A DNA stretch of 32,010 bases from a virus. The stretch is from positions 1 through 32,010 of IMG/VR virus record IMGVR_UViG_3300030061_000021. One strand, written 5' to 3'. A program made the translations under genes and the position numbers. Below, in pieces: positions 1 through 7,985 of this stretch (position 1 is the first letter of the stretch; each line of letters starts with the position of its first letter). A model generated the notes under the pieces. It was not told the DNA's origin. It did not search any database and saw only the letters and a list, made by a program, of their open reading frames with translations.

Positions 1-56
1 TTACTATTCAATTTCCAGCAGCAGATGCATCAAATGCTATTATAAGAATAGCTTAA
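1..56 (+). CDS. 3' end of an unidentified upstream gene (partial)
   Basis: The third reading frame is open from the left edge to TAA at 54-56 and encodes a C-terminus reading TIQFPAADASNAIIRIA. The other two forward frames give less protein-like sequence. The gene ends 6 bases before the next start, in keeping with the tight packing elsewhere. From its position ahead of tail-fibre genes it is probably a tail or structural protein, but 17 residues are too few to assign a family. No function is claimed. Confidence 0.5.
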   Translation, partial: TIQFPAADASNAIIRIA

Positions 57-62
57 TAGCCA

Positions 63-758
63 ATGGCTAATGTAACTGGTTGGGGTCGTGGGACCTGGGG
101 ACAACTTACTTGGGGTGAACCTATACCAGTTGTCGTTACTGGAGTTGCAGGAACTACTGCACTTGGTAGCGAAACAGTAATAGCTAAAGCTTTAGTATCA
201 GTTACTGGAGTAAGTGCTACATCAGCTTTAGGAAGTGAAACTGTAACAGGAACAGCTAATATTTCTGTTACAGGTAATGTAGGCACATCAGCATTAGGCG
301 ATGAAGTTGTTGCTGCTGATGCAAATACTTCAGTTACAGGTAATACTGGAACTTCAGCTTTAGGTAATGCTATTACAATGGGAGCTGCTGTTACAGGGGT
401 TTCTGGTTCAGCATCAGTAGGAACTCTTGGTGATGAATCGGTATCTGCAGCAGCTAATGTTGCTATTACTGGTATTTCTGCTACAAGTTCTTTAGGAAGT
501 ATATCTTTAGTAACAAATAATATACTTTCAGTTACAGGTTTATCAGGAACTACAAGTTTAGGATCAGAAACTGTAATAGCTAAAGCAGATATATCTATAA
601 CTGGTTTATCTGCTACTGGAGAAATACAAGGCGTTAATATTTGGTCTATAATAGATGATTCACAAACAGCAAGTTATAGTAATATATCAACAACACAAAC
701 AGCAAATTATTCAGAAATTTCTACTTCACAAACACCAGATTGGAGTGAAGTAGCATAA
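63..758 (+). CDS. Repeat-rich tail-associated protein (putative)
   Basis: A 231-residue protein with no signal peptide or membrane span. It begins with a GWGRGTWGQLTWGE segment, then carries about seven degenerate repeats of roughly 23-26 residues built on VTG-x(2-3)-(G/A)T(S/T)-(A/S)LG, separated by Ala/Val-rich stretches; LGSETVIAKA occurs twice. The last 30 residues are three 10-residue repeats of the type SQT-A-x-YS-x-IST, ending TPDWSEVA. The composition (Thr, Ser, Gly, Val, Ala) and position directly before the tail fibre suggest an extended beta-rich virion protein such as a tail fibre, tail spike or adhesin. I recall similar proteins from marine metagenomic phages, without a known function. 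The ATG at 63 has no clear ribosome-binding site, and translation may be coupled to the gene ending at 56. Confidence 0.65.
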   Translation: MANVTGWGRGTWGQLTWGEPIPVVVTGVAGTTALGSETVIAKALVSVTGVSATSALGSETVTGTANISVTGNVGTSALGDEVVAADANTSVTGNTGTSALGNAITMGAAVTGVSGSASVGTLGDESVSAAANVAITGISATSSLGSISLVTNNILSVTGLSGTTSLGSETVIAKADISITGLSATGEIQGVNIWSIIDDSQTASYSNISTTQTANYSEISTSQTPDWSEVA

Positions 759-782
759 TAAAATTATAAAGAGGAATACACA

Positions 783-3700
783 ATGGCAAGTTCATATGTA
801 AATGATTTAAGATTAAACGAGATGGCTACTGGTGATGCTAGTGGTACATGGGGTGAAACTACAAATACTAATCTTGAATTAATAGCAGAAGCTTTTAGTT
901 ATGGCACAGAAGCCATTACTACAAATGCTGATACGCATACAACTACAATAGCAGATGGAGCAACAGACCCAGGTAGGTCTATGTTCTTAAAATATACAGG
1001 CACATTAGATTCTACTTGTACTATTACTATAGGACCTAATACTGTATCTAAACTGTGGATCATAGAAAACGGAACAAGTGGCTCACAATCTATAATTATT
1101 AAACAAGGTAGTGGTGCTACAGTAACAATACCTAGTGGTAAAACTAAAGTAATTTATTCTGATGGTGCAGGTTCAGGTGGAGCAATGGTTGATGCTTTTG
1201 CTTCTTTAAATTTACAAACAAGTGGAATTATAGAAACATCAGCTTCAATACAAACAGGTCTTATAGAATTTACTGATGGCGATGATGCCATGACTATAGC
1301 AGATGGTGGTGGTGTTACCTTTGCACAAACAGCTACTTTTAGTGGTGATATAGATTTAGCTGGTTCTATAGACGTAGACGGAACTACTAACCTAGACGTA
1401 GTAGATATAGATGGAGCTGTAGATATGGCTTCTACATTAGCTGTGGGTGGTGTTGTAACTGCAAACGCAGGTGTGGTGGTAGATAACATAACTATAGACG
1501 GTACTGAAATAGATTTATCTAGTGGCGACCTTACGATTGATGTTGCAGGAGATATTATTCTTGATGCAGATGGTGGAGATTTTACATTTAAAGATGGTGG
1601 CACAACACAGTTTCAATTACAAAATAGTAGTGGTGATGTTCAATTAGTAAATAATACCCAAGACAAAGATATTAAGTTTATGGGTGATGATGGTGGCTCA
1701 ACCATTACAGCCCTTACCCTTGATATGTCAGATGCTGGTAAAGCTTCTTTTAATAACGGAATTTTAGCAGTCAATATTCAAGGTGCTGGAGACGAATCTG
1801 GTTGGACTTTTGGTGGTGCTGCAATAAATCCAAGAAAAAATGGGTCAGCAGCAGACAATACTGTAGATTTAGGGTCAACAAGCGCAAGAATGAAAGACAT
1901 ACATTTTGGCGGCACAATCAATGGCGTAGGTATATCTTCTAATATAACAAACTTTTCTAATAGTATATTAATAAGCCAAGATGCAGGTACAGGAACTTTA
2001 TCTTCAGCTAGTAATAATACTGGTCTTGGTAATGAAGTATTTAATGCATTAACATCAGGTACTCAAAATACAGCAGTAGGTAGTTTATCTTTAGATGCTA
2101 ATACTACAGCCGATAACAACACAGCAGTTGGATATAACTCATTAGGAGCAAACACTACAGGTGCTACTCTTGTTGCTATAGGACAAAATGCACTTGCAGC
2201 AAATACAACAGCTAATAATAATGTTGCAGTAGGAGCTGAAGCTTTAGAGGCTAATACAACTGGTGCAGATAATGTAGCTATGGGTAAAGCAGCTTTAGCA
2301 GATAATACTACAGGTAATTACAATACTGGAGTAGGTACTTTAGCAATATTAGATAATACAACAGGTTCAAGCAATACAGCATTAGGATATTTTGCTTTAT
2401 CAAATAACACTACAGCAAGTAACAACACCGCAGTTGGTAAAGATGCTTTACTATCAAACACTACAGGAACTCAAAATACAGCAGTAGGTAGTTTATCTTT
2501 AGATGCTAATACTACAGGTATAGAAAACACAGCTTTAGGTTATGCTGCCTTAAGTGCTAATACAACTGCAAATTTTAATACTGCTCTAGGTAGAAAAGCA
2601 CTAGAAGATACTACAACTGGTCATTCTAATACTGCAGCAGGTGCTGATGCTTTAAATCAAAATACAACAGGTGCTCAAAATACTGCTATCGGTTATCAGA
2701 ATTTATCAGCAAACACCACAGCAGATAACAATACTTCTGTTGGTTTTCAAGCATTAAAAGCAAACACTACTGGTACTCAAAATACCGCAGTAGGTTCTTT
2801 ATCTTTAGATGCTGCAACTACAGCAGATAACAACACATCAGTTGGTTATGCAAGTTTAACATCTACGACTACAGGAGCAGGTAATACAGCTCTTGGTAGA
2901 GCAGCACTAAATGAAAACACTACAGGAACTCAAAATACTGCTATAGGTAAAGATGCTTTAGAATCAAACACAACAACAAGTAGAAATACAGCTGTAGGTT
3001 TTGAAGCCTTAGAGCAAAACACAGCATCCGACAACGTAGCAGTTGGTTATTTAGCATTAGATACTAACACATCAGGTTCTAATAACACAGCAGTCGGTAC
3101 AGAATGTATGGATGCTAATACAACAGGTTCAGCAAACGTAGCTATGGGTTATAGAACTTTAGATGCAAATAGTACAGGCTCTAATAACGTAGCGATTGGT
3201 CAACAAGCATTAGGAGCAAATACCACAGCTGATAATAATACAGCAGTAGGTAAAGATGCACTTAAAGCAAACACTACAGGTGCTGACAACAATGCATTTG
3301 GCTCTGGTGCTTTAGATGCAAATACTACTGGTGGAGATAATAACGCTTTTGGTAGAGATGCTTTAGGAGTAAACACGACAGGTACAGGTAATACGGCTAT
3401 GGGTCACGGTGCATTAGATGCCAATACTACAGCAGACAATAATACAGGATTTGGTACAAATGTTTTATCTGATAATACTACAGGACATAGTAACGTAGCG
3501 GTTGGTTATAGAGCTTTATTAGATAACACTACAGCAAATAATAACACAGCAGTTGGGTTTTCAGCTTTACTATTAAACACTACAGGTACAAGAAATACAG
3601 CATTAGGTAGTTTAGCTTTAGACGCAAATACTACAGCAAGTAATAATACAGCTTTAGGTTATGATGCCTTGACAGATAATACTACAGGTGGTTCTAATAC

Positions 3701-4880
3701 TGCTGTAGGTAGAAATGCTTTATCAGATAACACTACAGGTACAGGTAATGTAGCTTTAGGTGCACTTGCCTTAACATCTAATACTACTTCTAATGGTAAT
3801 ACAGCTCTTGGTTATAATTGTTTGAGTACTAATACCACAGGTGCAACAAATACAGCAGTAGGTCAAGAAGCTTTACAAATGAGCACAACTGCAAATAATA
3901 ATGTTGCAGTCGGGTATCAAGCCTTAGAAGAAAACACTACAGGTGCTAATAACACAGCTATAGGCACTAATGCTTTAGATGATAATACAACAGCAAATAA
4001 TAACACAGCAGTTGGTCATGGTTGCATGAGTGCTAATACTACAGGTGACCAAAATGTAGCTATGGGTGTAGGTGCATTAGGAAATAACACAACAGGAACT
4101 ATTAACGTAGCTATGGGTTTTGGAGCGTTAAATGACAATACAACAGCTAATAACAATACTGCTATAGGTAATCAAGCTTTAGCTGTAAACACTACAGGAC
4201 CAAGGAATACTGCTTTAGGTTCATCAGCAGGTGCAGCTACAACTACAGGAACTGACAATACTTTTGTCGGTTATTTAGCTGGAGGTGTAGGCACAGTAAC
4301 AGGTAATAATAATACTACTCTTGGGTCATCCGCTGGTAAAAATTTATCAAGTGGTGGCAACAATCTCTTATTAGGACATGATGCAGGACTTTCGGGAAGT
4401 CCGGGTGGACCTATAGATACTGAATCAAATGAAATTGTCTTAGGTGATGAAAATATTTCAGCTGCACATATACAGGTAAGCTTTACAGTAGCATCTGATA
4501 AAAGAGACAAAACAGATGTAGAACCTGTAAAAATGGGATTAGACTTTGTTAATAAATTAGAGCCTGTAACATATAAATGGGATAAACGAAGTTTATATGT
4601 AGAAAAAGGTGAAGACTTTAATGACATAGTACCAGATGGTTCACATAAAGAAGATTGGTTAGATGTAGGATTTCTTGCTCAAGATGTTGAAAAACTTGAA
4701 TCAGAATATGGCTACAACATATCTGATAAAACCAATCTAACTACAAATGTTTCTGAAAATGGTGAACAGTATGGATTGACCTATTCTAAATTTGTACCTA
4801 TGCTTGTAAAAGCAGTCCAACAACTTTCTACGCAAGTAGATGAATTAAAAACTGAAATTAAAATTCTAAAGGAGGAATAA
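783..4880 (+). CDS. Long tail fibre with 46 tandem 17-residue repeats and S74 intramolecular chaperone domain
   Basis: A 1,365-residue protein. Residues 1-410 are beta-rich and repetitive (an N-terminal part with SGTWGET, then Asp/Gly-rich stretches such as DLAGSIDVDG), probably virion attachment and shaft. Residues 412-1193 are 46 tandem units of about 17 residues with consensus NTAVGxxALxANTTGxx, resembling the stacked head repeats of trimeric autotransporter adhesins (YadA/Hep_Hag type). The last 128 residues start at SDKRDK and match the S74 chaperone family seen on endosialidases and phage fibres: S1238 and K1243 have the Ser+5 Lys spacing of the known self-cleaving dyad, followed by LEPVTYKW and LAQDVEK motifs. 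A C-terminal helix ends in a coiled coil (VQQLSTQVDELKTEIK). The likely role is a trimeric receptor-binding fibre whose chaperone tip is removed after folding. The start is preceded by AGAGG. Confidence 0.88.
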   Translation: MASSYVNDLRLNEMATGDASGTWGETTNTNLELIAEAFSYGTEAITTNADTHTTTIADGATDPGRSMFLKYTGTLDSTCTITIGPNTVSKLWIIENGTSGSQSIIIKQGSGATVTIPSGKTKVIYSDGAGSGGAMVDAFASLNLQTSGIIETSASIQTGLIEFTDGDDAMTIADGGGVTFAQTATFSGDIDLAGSIDVDGTTNLDVVDIDGAVDMASTLAVGGVVTANAGVVVDNITIDGTEIDLSSGDLTIDVAGDIILDADGGDFTFKDGGTTQFQLQNSSGDVQLVNNTQDKDIKFMGDDGGSTITALTLDMSDAGKASFNNGILAVNIQGAGDESGWTFGGAAINPRKNGSAADNTVDLGSTSARMKDIHFGGTINGVGISSNITNFSNSILISQDAGTGTLSSASNNTGLGNEVFNALTSGTQNTAVGSLSLDANTTADNNTAVGYNSLGANTTGATLVAIGQNALAANTTANNNVAVGAEALEANTTGADNVAMGKAALADNTTGNYNTGVGTLAILDNTTGSSNTALGYFALSNNTTASNNTAVGKDALLSNTTGTQNTAVGSLSLDANTTGIENTALGYAALSANTTANFNTALGRKALEDTTTGHSNTAAGADALNQNTTGAQNTAIGYQNLSANTTADNNTSVGFQALKANTTGTQNTAVGSLSLDAATTADNNTSVGYASLTSTTTGAGNTALGRAALNENTTGTQNTAIGKDALESNTTTSRNTAVGFEALEQNTASDNVAVGYLALDTNTSGSNNTAVGTECMDANTTGSANVAMGYRTLDANSTGSNNVAIGQQALGANTTADNNTAVGKDALKANTTGADNNAFGSGALDANTTGGDNNAFGRDALGVNTTGTGNTAMGHGALDANTTADNNTGFGTNVLSDNTTGHSNVAVGYRALLDNTTANNNTAVGFSALLLNTTGTRNTALGSLALDANTTASNNTALGYDALTDNTTGGSNTAVGRNALSDNTTGTGNVALGALALTSNTTSNGNTALGYNCLSTNTTGATNTAVGQEALQMSTTANNNVAVGYQALEENTTGANNTAIGTNALDDNTTANNNTAVGHGCMSANTTGDQNVAMGVGALGNNTTGTINVAMGFGALNDNTTANNNTAIGNQALAVNTTGPRNTALGSSAGAATTTGTDNTFVGYLAGGVGTVTGNNNTTLGSSAGKNLSSGGNNLLLGHDAGLSGSPGGPIDTESNEIVLGDENISAAHIQVSFTVASDKRDKTDVEPVKMGLDFVNKLEPVTYKWDKRSLYVEKGEDFNDIVPDGSHKEDWLDVGFLAQDVEKLESEYGYNISDKTNLTTNVSENGEQYGLTYSKFVPMLVKAVQQLSTQVDELKTEIKILKEE
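2016..4361 (+). repeat. 46 tandem repeats of 51 bases inside the tail-fibre gene
   Basis: The stretch is exactly 46 x 51 bases and stays in frame. One unit is a codon short (EQNTASD) and a late unit is a codon long (GTVTGNN). Each unit encodes N-(T/V/N)-A-x-G-x(3)-L-x(2)-N-T-T-(G/A)-x-x. Most units differ at many third positions, but bases 2061-2109 and 2469-2517 are identical over 49 bases and lie exactly eight units apart (408 bases), with a diverged third copy at 2775. This is protein-coding repeat expansion, not a CRISPR array. Confidence 0.95.
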
Positions 4881-4881
4881 A

Positions 4882-5202
4882 ATGGCAGTAAGTAAAGCAA
4901 TAACAAAATGTGTTCCGTATGTAAACTCATCTAGTAAAGTAGATAAGTGGGATATAGAAATGACATATACAAATGATAGTGAGGGTGACAGTACTTACTA
5001 CACTTCTACTTTTAACATCACAGTAGAGCAAGCAGTAAATGGTTTTGCACTTAAAGCTAAAAGCAGCTGGTCTAATTCTGACTTGGTAGCTATCTGTCCT
5101 GTATCACATTGGGATACAGTATTTGCTAGTCAAGTAGATAGTGTTATAACCAACCCACCTACTTATAGCACGCCAGACGAAGCATTTAGCGTACCTAGTT
5201 AA
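4882..5202 (+). CDS. Hypothetical protein
   Basis: A 106-residue protein of unrecognised family, with no signal peptide, membrane span or catalytic motif. It has alternating polar and hydrophobic segments (WDIEMTYTN, YYTSTFNITVEQA) that suggest a small beta-sandwich, and a Pro/Thr-rich tail (ITNPPTYSTPDEAF). It starts 1 base after the tail-fibre stop, behind a very strong AAAGGAGG site at 4869-4876. Placement right after the fibre suggests a fibre-associated or virion protein, but this is inferred from context only. Confidence 0.6.
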   Translation: MAVSKAITKCVPYVNSSSKVDKWDIEMTYTNDSEGDSTYYTSTFNITVEQAVNGFALKAKSSWSNSDLVAICPVSHWDTVFASQVDSVITNPPTYSTPDEAFSVPS

Positions 5203-5246
5203 GGAGGCGAACAATAGCTTCTAACCTTAATTGTTGGGATGCATAG
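5201..5246 (+). pseudogene. Ribosome-binding site with ATA in place of ATG: possible dead or non-canonical tiny gene
   Basis: AAGGAGG at 5201-5207 overlaps the stop codon of the preceding gene. Six bases later comes ATA (5214-5216), followed by nine sense codons reading ASNLNCWDA and TAG at 5244-5246. The spacing is ideal for initiation and the encoded start resembles the MAS-type N-termini nearby, but the start codon is ATA. Either this is the remnant of a gene that lost its ATG and body, or a very short peptide starts at a non-canonical codon. It could also be chance. Confidence 0.3.
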
Positions 5247-5247
5247 A

Positions 5248-5277
5248 TTTTAGTTTGATTGCATTTTGCACTATAAT
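5248..5277 (+). promoter_or_regulatory. Possible sigma70-type promoter in the 5203-5305 gap
   Basis: A perfect TATAAT lies at 5272-5277, 28 bases before the next start codon and in the largest non-coding stretch on the + strand side. The best match to a -35 box at a workable distance is weak (TTTTAG at 5248-5253, 18-base spacer). In AT-rich DNA a TATAAT box is often chance. The position, at the head of a tight gene run that begins at 5306, is the main argument. Confidence 0.3.
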
Positions 5278-5305
5278 TAGTTATTAACTTTTAAATGGGA
5301 AAATT

Positions 5306-5509
5306 ATGACAGATAAAGAATTAACTAAAGAACAGCAATATTGTAAATCACAAATAAAAGATTTAGAAAACAAAGAATCACAACTTAGTTTTCAATTAGA
5401 TCAAGTAAGAGCTAGTAAAACAGTTTTTATAAATTTACTTGCAGAACATACTAAAAGTGCTTCAGAAGAAGTTGAAAAAGAATTTAAAGATAATAAGGAA
5501 AAAAAATGA
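5306..5509 (+). CDS. Small coiled-coil protein
   Basis: A 67-residue, highly charged protein, almost entirely predictable as one helix, with heptad-like spacing in QIKDLENKESQLSFQLDQVR and a Lys/Glu-rich C-terminus. There is no membrane span or catalytic motif, and I do not recognise the family. Its stop overlaps the next start by 4 bases (ATGA), so translation is likely coupled to the small membrane protein downstream. It could be a scaffold, a chaperone or a partner of that protein; nothing in the sequence decides. Confidence 0.6.
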   Translation: MTDKELTKEQQYCKSQIKDLENKESQLSFQLDQVRASKTVFINLLAEHTKSASEEVEKEFKDNKEKK

Positions 5510-5691
5510 CAACAATTAAAGATGCTTTAAATGCTATAGAATCTCACGAAAGAGAATGTAAAGCATTATATAAAAGTATTGATAAAAGATTAGAAGATGG
5601 CTCTAAGCGTTTTGATAAAATTGAAATGATGATATGGGCAGTTTATCCATTTATAGTAGCTACTGTAATAACAGCAGGATTTTTATCGTGA
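5506..5691 (+). CDS. Small helical protein with C-terminal membrane anchor
   Basis: A 61-residue protein with an amphipathic charged helix (residues 1-40, including SIDKRLEDGSKRFDKIE) followed by one membrane span at 42-61 (MIWAVYPFIVATVITAGFLS). This helix-plus-tail-anchor layout is like XhlA-type haemolysin/holin accessory proteins, but the similarity is architectural only. It sits in a run of short membrane genes near the lysis block, so a lysis or membrane role is plausible. Its TGA stop overlaps the GTG start of the following gene. Confidence 0.6.
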   Translation: MTTIKDALNAIESHERECKALYKSIDKRLEDGSKRFDKIEMMIWAVYPFIVATVITAGFLS

Positions 5692-5975
5692 GTAGAGCAA
5701 AAAAAGTAGTAGAAAGAGTAGTAACAAAATTAAAAAAAGCTAGTAAAGCACATGCTGGTCAAGCTAAAAGTTTAGAATCTATATCTTTTAAAAAAGGTCG
5801 TAAAACTAAAAGCAGAGTAAATGAAGCTGGTAATTATACTAAGCCTGGTCTACGAAAAAGAATATTTAATAGAATAAAAGCTGGTAGTAAAGGTGGTAGA
5901 CCTGGACAATGGTCAGCAAGGAAAGCACAAATGATGGCAAAAGCTTACAAAAAAGCAGGTGGCGGATATAAATAA
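5688..5975 (+). CDS. Basic protein with conserved KPGLRKRIFNRIKAG / WSARKAQMMAKAYK signature
   Basis: The start is taken as GTG at 5688, which overlaps the previous TGA in GTGA; the open frame runs further upstream but there overlaps a well-formed gene. The product is about 95 residues and strongly basic, with two conserved-looking blocks, one around YTKPGLRKRIFNRIKAG and one around PGQWSARKAQMMAKAYKKAGGGYK. I recall this C-terminal signature from many marine phages, with no established function. The charge suggests nucleic-acid or membrane-surface binding. A second basic protein of similar style lies at 6678-6920. Confidence 0.65.
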   Translation: MSRAKKVVERVVTKLKKASKAHAGQAKSLESISFKKGRKTKSRVNEAGNYTKPGLRKRIFNRIKAGSKGGRPGQWSARKAQMMAKAYKKAGGGYK

Positions 5976-5997
5976 TTAAAAACTAAGGGAAAGAGTT

Positions 5998-6678
5998 ATG
6001 GCTTATTTACAAAGCAATATTCCACATTTTAAATGTTGGGTTAGAAAAGAATATACACACAATCACGAAAAATATCATGGAGAATTTTTACACGCTATGG
6101 CAATAGCTGTAACTACAATGCCATGTCGTTGTTTAAGTTTTCAAGTAATTTTTACAGGTGCAGAAACTTATGACGATCCTGATCAAGATAATGTTTATGG
6201 TGGAGCTATGTGGGCAAGGATGCCTATAACAGCTTTAGTTGCAGATATACCAGTAGATGAATGGGCAGAACCAATGCCTGTTTGGGCAGCACAGCCTTGG
6301 GATTGTTCTTCTTATAATCATTCAGTATATGTTTTAGATAGAGCAACACCTTCTCCTTGGTTAGCTAAGATAGATGGTGATATGTATCCTGCTAGATATT
6401 TATTTACAGTAGATTATGCAGAAAATGAAATAGCAGATGACCCAGCACAACATAAACAAAGTCATGTGTTGGAGTTATTAGATGCTGGAAAATGGACTGG
6501 TAATATTGTAGCTTTACCAAATAATAGAGTTAGAGTAACACATCCAGCTTGGTTTGAGGTTGGTAATGGAGCACCAGATTTTAGACCATCTCAACATATA
6601 CACTATAGTAGAAATGATTTAGATTATGCTTTAGATGTAAACCAAGTATTTGATAATTTATATAATGAGGAAGATTAA
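5998..6678 (+). CDS. Conserved phage protein of unknown function
   Basis: A 226-residue acidic soluble protein with many aromatic residues (WAEPMPVWAAQPWDCSSYNHS) and no signal peptide or span. It begins with a block around HFKCWVRKEYTHNH and contains MPCRCLSFQV, YPARYLFTVDYAEN, SHVLELLDAGKWTG and LPNNRVRVTHPAWF. I believe this family recurs in marine phages next to small basic genes, but no function is known to me. The start follows AAGGGAAAG. Its stop overlaps the next gene in TAATG, indicating translational coupling. Confidence 0.65.
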   Translation: MAYLQSNIPHFKCWVRKEYTHNHEKYHGEFLHAMAIAVTTMPCRCLSFQVIFTGAETYDDPDQDNVYGGAMWARMPITALVADIPVDEWAEPMPVWAAQPWDCSSYNHSVYVLDRATPSPWLAKIDGDMYPARYLFTVDYAENEIADDPAQHKQSHVLELLDAGKWTGNIVALPNNRVRVTHPAWFEVGNGAPDFRPSQHIHYSRNDLDYALDVNQVFDNLYNEED

Positions 6679-6920
6679 TGCCTTTAAAAAAAACGCAAAG
6701 AAGTTTAAAAAATTGGACAGACCAAGATTGGACTACTTCTAGTGGCAAAAAATCTAGTGAAACAGGAGAAGTATATGCTCCTAAAAAACAAATACAAAGA
6801 TTAAAATCAACAAAAAAAGGTAGAAGAAAGTTAGCAGCAGCTAATAGAAAAAAGAGAGCAGCTACAAGAGCAGGTAAACAACATGCTAAACATGGATTAC
6901 ACAAAGGAAAAAAAAGATAA
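6678..6920 (+). CDS. Small, very basic protein (SLKNWTDQDW...SSETGEVYAP type)
   Basis: An 80-residue protein with about a third Lys/Arg. The N-terminal half carries SLKNWTDQDWTTSSGKKSS and ETGEVYAPKKQIQRLKS. The C-terminal half is a Lys/Arg/Ala helix ending in QHAKHGLHKGKKR. The pattern (a Trp-containing motif, then a 'tail' of AKA/RKK repeats and QH-x-KH) recurs, as far as I recall, in phage and giant-virus proteins of unknown role. Nucleic-acid binding is a reasonable inference from charge. It is coupled on both sides by TAATG overlaps, with the nuclease gene directly after it. Confidence 0.6.
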   Translation: MPLKKTQRSLKNWTDQDWTTSSGKKSSETGEVYAPKKQIQRLKSTKKGRRKLAAANRKKRAATRAGKQHAKHGLHKGKKR

Positions 6921-7300
6921 TGGCTAAAGCACCAGATGCATTTGTTTATAATGCAACATTAGAAAGAATAGTAGACGGAGACACTTTTGATTGCTGTCTT
7001 GATTTAGGTTTTAGTGTAAAGCTACATAAACAAAGAGTAAGATTATCTGGTATAGATACACCTGAATCAAGAACAAGAGATAAAGCAGAAAAAGTTTTAG
7101 GTTTAGCTGCTAAAGAAAGATTAAAAGAACTTTGTATTGGTGATATAAAAGTTAAATCTTTAGGTAAAGGAAAGTATGGTCGAATACTTGGAATACCTTA
7201 TACAGAAGATGGCAAAGATATTTGTCAAATATTAATTAAAGAAGGTCATGCAATAGAATATCATGGCGGTAAAAAAACTAAAATATGGGGTGATTACTAA
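6920..7300 (+). CDS. SNase/thermonuclease-family nuclease
   Basis: A 126-residue protein covering a complete staphylococcal-nuclease-like (SNase, OB-fold) domain. All the active-site positions of the family are visible: D21 in VDGDT, R41 in VRLSGIDTPE with D46 and E49 in the same motif, and R88 in KYGRILG. Family members are Ca-dependent phosphodiesterases cutting DNA or RNA. There is no signal peptide, so it should act in the cytoplasm, perhaps on host or superinfecting DNA. It is joined by TAATG overlaps to the basic protein before it and the holin-like protein after it. Confidence 0.88.
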   Translation: MAKAPDAFVYNATLERIVDGDTFDCCLDLGFSVKLHKQRVRLSGIDTPESRTRDKAEKVLGLAAKERLKELCIGDIKVKSLGKGKYGRILGIPYTEDGKDICQILIKEGHAIEYHGGKKTKIWGDY

Positions 7301-7689
7301 TGAATGATGGACAAGGAAGATTTGGCGGAGATATGGATCGCAATGAAGTAGAAATGGACTTAAATAAGTTCATGGCTATGATTCAAGAAATAGGTGCACT
7401 AAAAGATAAAATTAGGGAATTAGAAGATGTTACTAATGTAAATCCACATCAAAAATGGATACATTTAGCACAAGCTGTAGATTCATGGCGTATTTTTCCA
7501 AGAGCATTTTTAACTGTTTATATTTTTTTACTTTATTATACGGTGATGTGGTTTATGGATTTGCCTGAACCAAGTTTTGAGCAATCAGGTCTTATATCAA
7601 TTATTGTTGGAGCAGGTGCTGCTTGGTTTGGTTTATATGCAGGAACATCAGGATCATCTAAAAGTTTTAAAGGAGAAGGTAAAGATTAA
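7300..7689 (+). CDS. Holin-like membrane protein, two spans
   Basis: A 129-residue protein: a charged helical N-terminus (residues 15-45, coiled-coil-like), then two membrane spans at about 65-86 (IFPRAFLTVYIFLLYYTVMW) and 97-115 (GLISIIVGAGAAWFGLYAG), and a short Ser/Lys-rich tail. Two spans joined by a short loop (DLPEPSFEQS) with a charged tail fit class II-type holins. It begins a run of three membrane-protein genes, and the spanins and endolysin are downstream beyond the curli cassette. The endolysin lacks its own export signal, so a holin is required somewhere, and this is the best candidate. The assignment rests on topology and position, not on sequence family. Confidence 0.6.
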   Translation: MNDGQGRFGGDMDRNEVEMDLNKFMAMIQEIGALKDKIRELEDVTNVNPHQKWIHLAQAVDSWRIFPRAFLTVYIFLLYYTVMWFMDLPEPSFEQSGLISIIVGAGAAWFGLYAGTSGSSKSFKGEGKD

Positions 7690-7985
7690 TGAATCAAGCC
7701 ATTAATTTAGTTGGTGAAGTAGGATTACCAATAGCTAGTGGTTTGATAATGGGATATTTTATTTTTCTTATAATAAGACAGCTTATGAATAATCTTGTTT
7801 CTGATATTAAATCAGTTCAAGGTATAACTAAAATGCTTATTACTAGAGCTTCAATAATGAATAATGACATAATTAGAATTGATACTGTTGTATCAAGTGC
7901 TTTAAACATACCTCCTGATTTGGATAGAATAGCTAGAGCAGAAAATTTTGTAGAAGATGGAAAAATAGATGCAAGGCGTGACTAA
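7689..7985 (+). CDS. Small membrane protein, one N-terminal span (paralogue pair, first copy)
   Basis: A 98-residue protein with one span at about 6-30 (GLPIASGLIMGYFIFLIIRQ), followed by a cytoplasmic-looking helix with IKSVQGITKMLITRASIMNNDIIRIDTVV. The next gene encodes a protein of the same plan: (G)(L/F)P-x(4)-(I/L)-x-GYF(I/V)F-x(2)-(R/W)Q-x(2), then SDIKS / SEMKT, then a helix ending NDIIRIDTVV / QDMIRLKEKVDTVV. The pair looks like a tandem duplication. Roles could be holin, antiholin or pinholin-type functions, or superinfection exclusion at the membrane; none is proved. Confidence 0.62.
   Translation: MNQAINLVGEVGLPIASGLIMGYFIFLIIRQLMNNLVSDIKSVQGITKMLITRASIMNNDIIRIDTVVSSALNIPPDLDRIARAENFVEDGKIDARRD

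Noticed and set aside
1154-1603. Long minus-strand open frame within the tail-fibre gene
   Set aside because: It is opposite a well-supported repeat protein, has low-complexity Ser/Pro/Thr content and no start signals; it mirrors the codon bias of the + strand gene. The same holds for the minus-strand frames at 53-286, 4271-4627, 17826-18554, 22209-22664 and 22830-23294.
2016-4361. 51-base tandem repeats as a CRISPR array
   Set aside because: The repeats are in frame within one protein, have no spacers, vary at third codon positions, and no cas genes are present.
5634-5687. Upstream ATG start for the basic protein at 5688
   Set aside because: It would overlap the span-coding part of the preceding gene by 58 bases and add residues unlike the basic body; GTG 5688 in a GTGA junction fits the local pattern.
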